Notes under the pieces: generated by a model
Databases searched by the model: none
What the model saw: the letters and a program-made list of their open reading frames with translations, nothing else
What the model was told of the DNA's origin: nothing
Source: CAJWLW01 sp963580095
GTDB taxonomy: Bacteria > Verrucomicrobiota > Lentisphaeria > JABSQK01 > CAJWLW01
Length of the DNA stretch: 13,148 bases
Direction of reading: 5' to 3'
Assembly: GCA_963580095.1 (NCBI GenBank)
Contig: CAUZJQ010000100.1
Location: forward strand, 1 to 13,148
Made by a program: the position numbers and the translations under genes
Part shown: positions 6,153-13,139 of the stretch, piece after piece
Layout: the number at the start of each line of letters is the position of its first letter
Position numbering within the stretch: the stretch's first letter is position 1

Positions 6153-7811
6153 ATGAAGCTGACCCCGATCCAAGCCATCCAGGGCCCGAACATCGAATCA
6201 CCGCTTGACGGCGAGATCGTTCGCACACGTGGTGTCGCCATCGGCAACACGCGCAAAGGCTACTTCATCCAGGACGCCTCCGGCAGTGACGACCCCGATG
6301 TATCGGCAGGAATCTTCGTGTACAGCCGGCACCGCGAGGCGCCCGTCGGTGCACTGATCGAGGTCGAGGGTAAGGTGCTCGATTTCTTCAAAAACGAGGC
6401 CGACCGACCGACCACGCAAATCAAGGCCGAAGAGATGTCGGTGATCGACATGCACGGCCCGACCATCGCTCCCGCCTGGTTCACGGCCGACAGCATTCCG
6501 GCGGATGCCAGGGAACTGGCACGCTACCTGAACGGACTCGAGGGCATGCTGGTTGGCGTCCAGGCCGGTGCGGTGTTCATCGCTCCGAGCAATCCATTCG
6601 GCGATTACGTCGTAGCCCCTGCTGACCTTTGTGACGCGTTGAACAGCAGCGGCGGCGTCCTGCTCGATCCCGACAATCCCGAGCGCTGGTTTCCCGGCTT
6701 CCGCATCGTTGACTACGACAAAGCGCCCAATGTAAACGTCGGATCGACGTTGCACGAGGCCGTGACCGGCCCGCTGAATTATCGCAGCGCCGCCTACCAG
6801 ATTGCCGTCACCGGCCCCATCCGCACGGCCTGTAAACCGGTGCAACCTGCCAGCACGCGCTGGAAGCCGGATGACAAACACACCACGATCCTGACGCTTA
6901 ACGGCTTCAATCTAGACACCTGTATCGAGCATCCCTCGAGAGTCTCGAATGAACGACGCGATATCGACGACGACGTCGGCGATGGACGTTTTGACATGCT
7001 GGCCAGGGCAATTCTCGACCAGGCAGGCGGCCCGGATATCGTCGCACTTCAGGAAATCCAAGACAATGACGGCGCCGAACTGACCAAAGTGGTCGACGCT
7101 TCGAAAACATACCGACAATTAATCCGGTCAATCCACAAACTGCATGGGCCAGCGTACGCGTGGGCCGAGATCCCGCCAATCGCCGGGGACGATGGCGGGC
7201 AACCTGGCGGGAACATCCGCAATGCCTTTCTGTATGCCCCGGATCGCGTCGAGTTGATCGACGATTCCCTGCGTCGAATCGGAATCGACGCAGCGGCGTT
7301 CGAAGGATCGCGCAAACCGCTGCTGGCACGCTTCCGGGTCACGGCAACGGGCAATGATCTAGTGGTCATAAACATCCACCTCGCGTCCAAGCGACACCAG
7401 CGTGGAATCTTTGCGCCGGAGCAGCCGGGATTCGATCCTCGCCTTCATGTCCGGGTGGAGCAGGCCCAGGTGATTCGTGCGACCCTGCTCGAACTCATTG
7501 GGGAAGGTGTGGACTATTACGTGACCGGCGATTTCAACGATGTCGAATTCAGCGAAACCCTGCGCGTGATGATGGGTGACGAAAGCGTCAACCTGCTTGA
7601 TACACTGCTGCCGGACGATCGCTTCGACTACAATCACCGCGGCAAGCTGCAGGCGCTGATGCACGGCATCGTTTCGAAACGGCAGGTCGAGGAGGGACGC
7701 GTCGCGTACGAAGCCCTGCACGGCAATGAACTGATCGGTGGCAAGCCCGGTGAACTGGGCACCAAGCCCACTGACCACGCCTATGTCCTTGCCCGGCTTG
7801 TTGTCCGGTAG
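6153..7811 (+). CDS. Endonuclease/exonuclease/phosphatase-superfamily protein with N-terminal OB-like domain, 552 aa
   Basis: Residues about 10-225 resemble the OB-fold region found before the catalytic domain in ExeM/NucH-type nucleases (GEIVRTRGVAIG, GYFIQDASGSDD, GALIEVEGKVLDF). Residues about 245-551 carry the DNase I-like motifs in order: LTLNGFNL (N250), DIVALQEIQDN (catalytic E301), GGNIRNAFLY (N354/R356), VINIHLASK (H409), YVTGDFNDVE (D460, N462) and TDHAYVLARL (D541-H542). All core metal and catalytic positions appear present. The likely activity is Mg-dependent phosphodiester cleavage of nucleic acid. A phosphatase role cannot be excluded. The start is firm: AGGAG (6143-6147) sits before ATG, and an in-frame TAA lies immediately upstream (6150-6152). 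No signal peptide is present, unlike the secreted members of this group. Confidence 0.88.
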   Translation: MKLTPIQAIQGPNIESPLDGEIVRTRGVAIGNTRKGYFIQDASGSDDPDVSAGIFVYSRHREAPVGALIEVEGKVLDFFKNEADRPTTQIKAEEMSVIDMHGPTIAPAWFTADSIPADARELARYLNGLEGMLVGVQAGAVFIAPSNPFGDYVVAPADLCDALNSSGGVLLDPDNPERWFPGFRIVDYDKAPNVNVGSTLHEAVTGPLNYRSAAYQIAVTGPIRTACKPVQPASTRWKPDDKHTTILTLNGFNLDTCIEHPSRVSNERRDIDDDVGDGRFDMLARAILDQAGGPDIVALQEIQDNDGAELTKVVDASKTYRQLIRSIHKLHGPAYAWAEIPPIAGDDGGQPGGNIRNAFLYAPDRVELIDDSLRRIGIDAAAFEGSRKPLLARFRVTATGNDLVVINIHLASKRHQRGIFAPEQPGFDPRLHVRVEQAQVIRATLLELIGEGVDYYVTGDFNDVEFSETLRVMMGDESVNLLDTLLPDDRFDYNHRGKLQALMHGIVSKRQVEEGRVAYEALHGNELIGGKPGELGTKPTDHAYVLARLVVR

Positions 7812-7838
7812 GCGGCACTTGTTCTTCGCTCAGGGATT

Positions 7839-7869
7839 CAGAAACTATTCTTTTTTCTGGTATTTTTTT
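7839..7869 (+). terminator. Weak intrinsic terminator candidate after the nuclease gene
   Basis: CAGAAA (7839-7844) and TTTCTG (7854-7859) form a six-base stem with a nine-base loop. Two bases after a GTA step comes a run of seven T (7863-7869). The T tract fits an intrinsic terminator 28 bp past the stop codon, but the stem is AT-rich and weak. The rest of the gap to the TPR gene (about 7870-8025) contains no gene. Confidence 0.42.
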
Positions 7870-7977
7870 CGACTCGCTATCGCCGGTTCGACGGACTGAA
7901 ATTGCGCTTGCAAGTCACTTGAAAAGGCGTACCATATTGACCGCTAGGCGATTATGCCCCCCCCACTCCCCTCGCGC

Positions 7978-8024
7978 GGACAGGCCGCAGCATTCACCTC
8001 AATTCTCAATCGTATCGGCTGTCC
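7978..8024 (+). promoter_or_regulatory. Hairpin abutting the TPR gene start codon
   Basis: GGACAG-g-CCG (7978-7987, one bulged G) can pair with CGG-CTGTCC (8016-8024), giving nine base pairs with a 28-base loop. It ends one base before the ATG at 8026, where no Shine-Dalgarno site is present. If transcribed, the helix would lie against the initiation site and could lower or gate translation. The loop size makes it only moderately stable. Confidence 0.3.
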
Positions 8025-8025
8025 C

Positions 8026-9144
8026 ATGACTCGACGACAATTATCACGCTTTTCACGTTCCCTCGCCGCCGGTGGCTGCGTGGCTGCAATTCTTCTCAGC
8101 GGCTGCGGACCAAAAGTCGTAGACGAACAAATCCGGGCAAACCAACTACTAGTCCAGGAGAATTTCAGCGAAGCTATTCAAGCCTACTCCGAGGTCATTG
8201 AGATGAACTCGGAGTATGAGCCCGAAATCCTCGCGGGTGCCTACCACAACCGTGGTTTCAGCTTCTACAACCAGCGCCAATACCAAAAGGCAATTGACGA
8301 CTACGACATGTCCATCTCGATCGATGGCCGCAACGCCGACTCCTACATCAACCGCGCCAACGCATACGTTGCACTCGAGATGAACAGCGAAGCGCTGGCC
8401 GACTTCACGAAAGCGATCGAGTTGTCCCCTACCTACTCCGTAGGCTACTCCAACCGTGCCATGGTCTATTATTTCATGGACCACACCGCCGAAGCGATTG
8501 TCGATATAGACAAAGCCATCGAACTGGTGCCAGAGAGTGCCCGCTTACATTTCTATCGCGGCGAGATCCAAGTCAAAGCAAAGGAATACGCCATCGCCAT
8601 TGCGGACTACACCTCGGCATGTAACTTGAAAGCAGATATGCCACAGGGATTCATCGGTCGCGGCAAGTGCTTCGCCGCCATGGGCCATTTCGACAAAGCA
8701 ATCGCCGACTTCGATCGCGCCCTGGTGATCGCCCCGGAAAACGCCGAACTCTTGCAAGCATGTGCCTGGGTCCTGGCGACCGCACCTCATTCAGATTTCC
8801 GCAACAGCACGCGCGCTGTCAGCCTTGCCACCAAGCTCTGCAAGCGTCGCAAAAAATCCTGGCAAGCCTTCGACACGCTCGCTGCGGCACAGGCAGAAGC
8901 CGGCCGGTTCGAGGAGGCATCGGAAGCGGTCGTCAAGGCAATTGAACTCGCCCCGGACGCAGACCGTCCGGCAATCGAAGATCGCGGTGCAACCTATGCC
9001 GCAATGAAACCTTATCACCAGCCGACAACCGCAAAGTTGCCGCTGTTGCCGGAACCGCCAGAAGCAGAAAAACCGACGCTCGACGATACGGCAGATGCTA
9101 CAGTTGGCAAACCGAAAAAAGTGCCGGAAGCGCCGGTGCCCTAA
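8026..9144 (+). CDS. TPR-repeat lipoprotein with proline-rich C-terminal tail, 372 aa
   Basis: Start chosen at ATG 8026, because it gives a textbook lipoprotein signal: Arg-rich n-region (MTRRQLSRFSR), hydrophobic core, lipobox LSGC with C27. The frame opens earlier at ATG 7954, but the added 24 residues would bury the signal. Tetratricopeptide repeats follow at about 37-61, 70-103, 104-137, 138-171, 172-205 and 206-239, and again at about 278-311. A divergent stretch rich in Ala, Cys and Lys (about 240-275) separates the last one. The final 45 residues are rich in Pro, Glu and Lys and probably disordered. Such proteins act as envelope-anchored protein-interaction scaffolds, and the partner is unknown. 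The C-terminal pattern (DTLAAAQAEAGRFEEA) recalls TPR proteins of Planctomycetota and some Gammaproteobacteria. Confidence 0.87.
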   Translation: MTRRQLSRFSRSLAAGGCVAAILLSGCGPKVVDEQIRANQLLVQENFSEAIQAYSEVIEMNSEYEPEILAGAYHNRGFSFYNQRQYQKAIDDYDMSISIDGRNADSYINRANAYVALEMNSEALADFTKAIELSPTYSVGYSNRAMVYYFMDHTAEAIVDIDKAIELVPESARLHFYRGEIQVKAKEYAIAIADYTSACNLKADMPQGFIGRGKCFAAMGHFDKAIADFDRALVIAPENAELLQACAWVLATAPHSDFRNSTRAVSLATKLCKRRKKSWQAFDTLAAAQAEAGRFEEASEAVVKAIELAPDADRPAIEDRGATYAAMKPYHQPTTAKLPLLPEPPEAEKPTLDDTADATVGKPKKVPEAPVP

Positions 9145-9181
9145 GGACTCCAGTTAATAGCGCCAACCAAAGCCACCATCC

Positions 9182-9988
9182 GTGAATTCAGACGCATTCT
9201 TATCCGCGCTCGAAGACCAGGGCTTCTACATCGCCGAAGACCTGATCGATTCGGCCACCATCGCTGAAGCCATCACGGAAGTGGGCTGCCTCCACGAACT
9301 GTATAATGAGCTGGAGAAACAGGACCCGCAATCGGTCAATGCGCACTTTATGATCGAACCGTTCGCCGAGCCCCATCGACAGGCAGACGGCATGCCGGTA
9401 CTGCGTAAAATCGAGGAGGTCCACATCTATTCCGACTTCTTCGAGCGCCTCCCAAGGACAAACGCACTGGTCGACCTGGCATCTGCCTTTGTCGGCCCCG
9501 ATGTCCTGCTGTTCCGCAACACCCTCATGTTGAAACCCGGCAATCACGGGTCGGCGCACGGACTGCACCAGGATTCATCATACTGGCACATGGAACCCGC
9601 GACGCAGATCACCGTCAGCATCGCGCTTACCGATGCGACAATCGAGAACGGTTGCTTCCAGGTCATTCCGGGCAGTCACAAGTCGGAGCTGCAGGACTGG
9701 GGTGGCATCCACCGCGCCGACAACACGCTCACAGATCGCCACGATGTTGATCTGTCCGCCTTGATACAGGTACCGCTACGCGCCGGCAGCGCCATCTTTT
9801 TCGACAGCAATCTGGTGCACGGTTCAGCTGCCAACACGACCCCGAATCCCCGCAACACAGCCCTGTACGCCTACTTCCCGCCGAACGTCCGCTACTGCCC
9901 GCCAGAGGAATACGGCAGTCATGAAAAGTGCTATCCGGTGATCCGCGGATGTGGGGGGCAAAGCGAAGTGGTGTTTAGGTCGCAGTGA
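9182..9988 (+). CDS. Phytanoyl-CoA dioxygenase (PhyH) family Fe(II)/2-oxoglutarate oxygenase, 268 aa
   Basis: The protein has the double-stranded beta-helix motifs of PhyH oxygenases: LMLKPGNHGSAHGLHQDSSYW with iron ligands H129 and D131, then the distal ligand in LVHGSAANTTPNPRNTAL (H213). R224 is expected to bind the 2-oxoglutarate carboxylate. CFQVIPGSH (158-166) is also typical. Length is normal for the family. Such enzymes hydroxylate small molecules in a reaction that consumes O2 and 2-oxoglutarate. Substrates are diverse (fatty acyl, ectoine, modified amino acids, secondary metabolites) and not predictable here. The start is GTG 9182, the only ATG/GTG/TTG between an in-frame TAG (9158-9160) and the conserved region, and no clear Shine-Dalgarno site precedes it. 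It follows the TPR gene by 37 bp and may be co-transcribed. Its 3' end converges on the aminotransferase gene. Confidence 0.9.
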   Translation: MNSDAFLSALEDQGFYIAEDLIDSATIAEAITEVGCLHELYNELEKQDPQSVNAHFMIEPFAEPHRQADGMPVLRKIEEVHIYSDFFERLPRTNALVDLASAFVGPDVLLFRNTLMLKPGNHGSAHGLHQDSSYWHMEPATQITVSIALTDATIENGCFQVIPGSHKSELQDWGGIHRADNTLTDRHDVDLSALIQVPLRAGSAIFFDSNLVHGSAANTTPNPRNTALYAYFPPNVRYCPPEEYGSHEKCYPVIRGCGGQSEVVFRSQ

Positions 9989-10046
9989 CCCAAAGGACAT
10001 AGACACCAGAAACAACGAATCAGTCTCCGGCGGAATCCAAGAACCC

Positions 10047-11261
10047 CTAAAGCCGCGCCTGCACAAATGCACCTAGCCGCTCGATGGCGTCCGCCAGTAG
10101 CGCGTCTTCTGTCGCGTAACAGATGCGCGCCCAACCTTCGCCGCCGGCGCCGAACGCCGCGCCCGGCGCGACGACTACGCCGGTCTCGCGCAGTAACTCC
10201 TCGCAGAAGGACACGCTTGCGGTTCCTTCCGGCAGCTTGAAGAAGATGTAAAACGCACCGTCCGGCCTCGCCACAGTCAGCCCGCCGATGGCATTGAGCT
10301 TTTCCATCGCAAGGTCGCGCAAGCGCGTATAGCGGGCCAGACTTTCAGCAATGAACGGCTCGCCGTCGCGCAGTGCGGTGATCGCTGCGACCTGTGCCAT
10401 GCTGGGCGCGTGAGAGGTCACGAACTCCTGCATCTGCGCCATTTTCAGCGCCACCTCCGGCGCAGCAATCAGATAGCCGAGGCGCCAGCCGGTCATGCAA
10501 TATGTCTTGGAAAAACCGTTGAGTATGATCAAATGATCGTCCGGTTCACTGAGCTTCAGAAACGACGTGCGTCCCGCTTCCGTGTAGGTGATGCGGTCAT
10601 AGATTTCGTCGGCAAGCAGAAACAGTTTGTGTCGTCGGCAAAACTCTAACAAATGATTCTTCTCATCGACCGTCATCACCCACCCGGTCGGGTTCGACGG
10701 GGAATTTGCGTTGACCATGCGAATATTGGGGTACTTCCGTACTGCCTCCTGGAGTTTGTCGAAATCGAGCCAGAAGCGCTGCGCCTCTGCATCAAATGAC
10801 AGCGCCAGTTCATGCACGTCGGCACCGACAAGTTTCGCGGCACCCGTGAAGTTCGGCCAGGCCGGCGTGATGTTGATCATCCCGTCACCCGGATTAAGCA
10901 GGCCAGCCATGCACAGAAAAATCGCCTGCATGGTGCCACAACTCAGCACCACATGGTCGCGAGTAATAGGGTGCGCGTGGAATTCCGCGTAGAACCGGAT
11001 CAGTTCGTCGCGCAGGTCGAGGCGCCCGGCATTCGGCTCATAAAAAACCGCTCCCCCCTGCAGCGCCTTGACACCGGCATCGACGACGAACGGCGGCGTG
11101 CCCAGGTTCGGTTCACCAAAATGCAGCGCGACGAACGACATGTCCGGGCGCTCCGACTTCAGGGCCATGTAGAGATTGTGCAGTTCACGGATCTGCGACG
11201 GCGCGATTTCCGCCAACCGGTCAGCCAGCGGCAATACTGTTTTTTCACCCGTCAGTGACAT
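10047..11261 (-). CDS. Class I/II PLP-dependent aminotransferase (aspartate-aminotransferase superfamily), 404 aa
   Basis: Fold-type I transaminase with all key positions visible: HFGEPN (substrate-end motif, 47-52), SPSNPTG (N190, PLP ring oxygen), LLADEIYDRI (D218 to the pyridine nitrogen, Y221), NGFSKTYCMTGWRLGY (Schiff-base lysine K252, phosphate-binding R260) and the C-terminal carboxylate-binding Arg in WARICYATE (R379). W135 occupies the usual ring-stacking position. Length is normal for the family. It transfers an amino group between an amino acid and a 2-oxo acid in the cytoplasm. Motifs do not separate aspartate, aromatic or branched-chain donors. The start has no strong Shine-Dalgarno site. 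The gene is divergent from the cyclodeaminase-family gene, with 307 bp between starts. Confidence 0.92.
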   Translation of the reverse strand: MSLTGEKTVLPLADRLAEIAPSQIRELHNLYMALKSERPDMSFVALHFGEPNLGTPPFVVDAGVKALQGGAVFYEPNAGRLDLRDELIRFYAEFHAHPITRDHVVLSCGTMQAIFLCMAGLLNPGDGMINITPAWPNFTGAAKLVGADVHELALSFDAEAQRFWLDFDKLQEAVRKYPNIRMVNANSPSNPTGWVMTVDEKNHLLEFCRRHKLFLLADEIYDRITYTEAGRTSFLKLSEPDDHLIILNGFSKTYCMTGWRLGYLIAAPEVALKMAQMQEFVTSHAPSMAQVAAITALRDGEPFIAESLARYTRLRDLAMEKLNAIGGLTVARPDGAFYIFFKLPEGTASVSFCEELLRETGVVVAPGAAFGAGGEGWARICYATEDALLADAIERLGAFVQARL

Positions 11262-11324
11262 CGATCATTACCCGTATGGAAATTGTCGTTGTGGGTTCCC
11301 CGGCAGAGTGGTCGCTCGTCCTCA

Positions 11325-11375
11325 TTGACTTTCGCCGCGGTAAAACTACTGTTGGTAGATTTTATCCGGCATAAT
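11325..11375 (+). promoter_or_regulatory. Candidate promoter region upstream of the cyclodeaminase-family gene
   Basis: TTGACT (11325-11330, five of six -35 bases) is followed 16 bp later by the weak TACTGT (11347-11352). A better -10 hexamer, CATAAT (11370-11375), has no good -35 partner. Either one would start transcription upstream of the inverted-repeat leader at 11388-11528. A perfect TATAAT at 11481-11486 is a third option that would skip the first leader arm, but it has no recognisable -35. Confidence 0.3.
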
Positions 11376-11387
11376 GTAAATCACAAC

Positions 11388-11528
11388 AGCAGGTTGCAGG
11401 CATTAGAAGAGAATTCGGTATCTGCAGTCCTTTCCATACAGCCATTCCTTCAGACGGTCCCCACGGACGTAGCTGACACTTATAATTGGGACCTGCCACC
11501 TGCTTGCCTTGCTGCAACCGCAAGGCGA
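11388..11528 (+). promoter_or_regulatory. Structured 5' leader with mutually exclusive pairings upstream of the cyclodeaminase-family gene
   Basis: Arm A (11388-11400) is complementary at 12 of 13 positions to arm B (11492-11504), enclosing 91 nt. Immediately after arm B comes a perfect 7-bp hairpin, GCCTTGC (11506-11512) with GCAAGGC (11520-11526), extendable to nine pairs (11504-11528) with one G-U. Part of arm A, GGTTGCAG (11392-11399), is also perfectly complementary to CTGCAACC (11512-11519), which is essentially the loop of that hairpin. Arm A therefore cannot pair with arm B and with the loop at once. A further perfect repeat, GGTCCC (11456-11461) with GGGACC (11488-11493), overlaps arm B. 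The Shine-Dalgarno site starts 31 bases downstream. This layout resembles a regulatory leader, but no known riboswitch class was recognised. Confidence 0.4.
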
Positions 11529-11568
11529 AGAGCGAACATCTGAAACCTTCAAAAACTCGGAGACAATA

Positions 11569-12537
11569 ATGAAACCGCAGATAATCAGAATCGACGAGAT
11601 CATGGAAGGTCTCAAACAGGTCGACCCCATACAGGCAATCGAAGAAGGGTTTGTCGCATATTCAGACGGCAAGGTAAACGTCCCAGACCCCGGCGAACTG
11701 CTTTTCGAGGACCCGCCCGGGCAGACGCACATCAAGTACGGCGCCATCAAGGGCGACGATTACTACGTTGTAAAAATTGCCTCCGGATTCCCCGGCAATA
11801 CTGCCCTGGGCCTCTCGCGGATCCAGGGCCTCATGCTGCTATATAACCAGAAGACCGGCGAACCCGAGGCCTTTCTGCTGGACAACGGCTACCTCACGAC
11901 CATCCGCACGGCTGCCGCCGGAGCAATCTGCGCCAAATACCTGGCGCCGAAAAACGTTTCGCGAATCGGGGTTTTCGGTGTCGGCATCCAGGGACAGATA
12001 CAGACGAAGTATCTCGCCGGCGTCGTCGACTGCCGCGACCTCATTGTCTGGAACCGGGAAGAAGACCCGCTGGAAGAATATCAGGAAGTGGCAGAGGCCG
12101 CGGGGTTCACCGTCACCTCTACATCCGACCCTGGCGAAATTGCCGACAGCTGCAATCTCATCGTCACCTGTACACCGTCACATAAGCCGCTGCTGCAGGC
12201 CGATCAGATCCGGCCGGGCACGCACATCACAGCGATCGGCTCGGACACTCCCGAAAAAATCGAACTCGACCCGCAGATCCTCGCCAACGCTGACGTTGTC
12301 GTCGCCGACAGCCTGCTGCAAAGCCGGACGCGCGGCGAGATTTCTCAGGCCAGCCGCGCCGGCAAAATCACCGAAGACAAGGTGGTCGAACTGGGCAACG
12401 TCATCACCGGCAAATCACCGGGCCGTACATCCGACGATCAATTGTCGGTTGCCGATCTTACCGGCGTTGCCGTTCAGGACATCCAGATCACCAAGGCCGT
12501 CTTCATGGCTCTGCAGCAAGGTCGCCCCGGTTCATGA
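11569..12537 (+). CDS. Ornithine cyclodeaminase / mu-crystallin family protein, 322 aa
   Basis: Start at ATG 11569 (MKPQIIRIDE), with GGAG (11559-11562) six bases upstream. The frame runs back to 11509, but that part is the leader. The family includes ornithine cyclodeaminase (ornithine to proline plus ammonia), alanine dehydrogenases, ketimine reductases and lysine cyclodeaminase. Visible features are THIKYGA (K56) and YYVVKIASGFPGN (K69) of the substrate-binding lobe, TTIRTAAAGAICAKYLA (R113), the NAD-binding Rossmann motif IGVFGVGIQGQ (133-143) and ITAIGSDTPEKIELD (D226, position of the catalytic Asp). Length is normal. The enzyme is cytoplasmic and NAD(P)-dependent. Which reaction it performs cannot be read from motifs. 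The neighbouring divergent aminotransferase suggests amino- or imino-acid metabolism. Confidence 0.9.
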   Translation: MKPQIIRIDEIMEGLKQVDPIQAIEEGFVAYSDGKVNVPDPGELLFEDPPGQTHIKYGAIKGDDYYVVKIASGFPGNTALGLSRIQGLMLLYNQKTGEPEAFLLDNGYLTTIRTAAAGAICAKYLAPKNVSRIGVFGVGIQGQIQTKYLAGVVDCRDLIVWNREEDPLEEYQEVAEAAGFTVTSTSDPGEIADSCNLIVTCTPSHKPLLQADQIRPGTHITAIGSDTPEKIELDPQILANADVVVADSLLQSRTRGEISQASRAGKITEDKVVELGNVITGKSPGRTSDDQLSVADLTGVAVQDIQITKAVFMALQQGRPGS

Positions 12538-12543
12538 GAATGT

Positions 12544-12615
12544 GGGGGCGGCATCCGACACCCACTTCCAATGAAATCCGGGGGCGGCACAACTGATTCA
12601 TGATCCGCACCCCCG
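12544..12615. repeat. GC-rich direct repeat and hairpin in the convergent gap
   Basis: GGGGGCGGCA occurs at 12544-12553 and 12580-12589, 36 bp apart. The second copy can pair with the CCGCACCCCCG segment ending at 12615: CGGGGG (12579-12584) with CCCCCG (12610-12615), plus CGG with CCG across a two-base bulge. GTGGG (12542-12546) can also pair with CCCAC (12561-12565). No T run follows on either strand, so an intrinsic terminator is not shown. The structure may block read-through between the converging genes. Confidence 0.4.
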
Positions 12616-12699
12616 CGTCTACCACTCCCACTCCTCCTCATTGCCGCTCATTCAGCGAAGCGACGCTCGAGGATCTGCTCACGTTTGGCGGCACGCCTT

Positions 12700-13077
12700 T
12701 CAGATGATCGTCGCCATTTCGACCAGTTCGGCTTTCAATTGCCGAACCTCGTTCTGCTGGATAGCCTGCTTCTGTTCGAAAAGTTCGACAAGCAAGCGGC
12801 GTAAAACGGCTTCCAGCTCTCGAAGCTGGGGTTCGACTTGAGCAAGCGTCCCGGCATGCCGGGCCTGTTCACGGCGATTACGGATATCATCGCCGATTTT
12901 CCAACTGCGGTATTCGCCCCGGTGATAGTTCAGCCAACGATTTGCCAGTGTCGGGTCGTGCGCCGACAGTTCCCGGTCCCGGCTGTCCTCCTGACCGTCC
13001 CAGCCTTCCCGCTCCGCGGCGGTTAAATTCATGCCGGTTACAATGAGAACACACGCAGAAGCAATGGCCCGCACCAT
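12700..13077 (-). CDS. Small exported protein with C-terminal coiled coil, function unknown, 125 aa
   Basis: I do not recognise the family. Residues 1-21 form a short signal peptide (R3, hydrophobic 4-15, small residues before AAERE), so the protein is probably periplasmic. Residues about 22-65 are polar with several Trp (RWLNYHRGEYRSWKIGDD). Residues about 77-122 have a clear heptad pattern of Leu/Val/Ile among Glu, Gln and Arg, consistent with a coiled coil. There are no catalytic motifs and the mature part has no Cys. The start is well supported: GGAG (13084-13087) sits six bases before ATG. Its first base overlaps the TAA of a possible 20-codon ORF upstream. The gene converges on the cyclodeaminase-family gene, with a 162-bp gap containing GC-rich repeats. 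Confidence 0.72.
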   Translation of the reverse strand: MVRAIASACVLIVTGMNLTAAEREGWDGQEDSRDRELSAHDPTLANRWLNYHRGEYRSWKIGDDIRNRREQARHAGTLAQVEPQLRELEAVLRRLLVELFEQKQAIQQNEVRQLKAELVEMATII

Positions 13078-13139
13078 TAGAAACTCCGTAGTTGTTGGTC
13101 AGTTCTCAGAAACGCTCGTACAATACACAGTAATTTCAT
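13077..13139 (-). CDS. Possible 20-aa leader ORF overlapping the start of the small exported protein
   Basis: ATG at 13139 begins a 20-codon ORF (MKLLCIVRAF...) that ends in TAA, whose last A is the first base of the downstream ATG (TAATG junction). That geometry is typical of translational coupling. GGAGG (complement of 13142-13146) lies only two bases before the ATG, which is unusually close for efficient initiation. The downstream gene also has its own Shine-Dalgarno site inside this ORF. It could be a regulatory leader peptide, or chance at the window edge. Confidence 0.25.
   Translation of the reverse strand: MKLLCIVRAFLRTDQQLRSF

Noticed and set aside
5990..6208. 72-codon + frame in the gap before the nuclease gene
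   Set aside because: Runs into the nuclease gene in another frame, with no ribosome site and Arg/Pro-rich composition.
6198..6881. 227-codon open frame on the - strand inside the nuclease gene
   Set aside because: Opposite a gene with intact catalytic motifs. No Shine-Dalgarno site or domain.
7954..8025. 24-residue extension of the TPR protein from ATG 7954
   Set aside because: It would bury a clear lipoprotein signal peptide. The sequence begins with a run of eight C and looks non-coding.
9989..10046. Possible terminator between the PhyH and aminotransferase genes
   Set aside because: No stem of useful length and no T tract seen in this 58-bp convergent gap.
11283..11543. 86-codon + frame in the gap between the aminotransferase and cyclodeaminase-family genes
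   Set aside because: No Shine-Dalgarno site or recognisable domain. It covers the promoter and leader structures and overlaps the next gene's leader.
11509..11568. 20-residue extension of the cyclodeaminase-family protein
   Set aside because: ATG 11569 has a proper Shine-Dalgarno site and begins the conserved family sequence. The extension falls within the structured leader.
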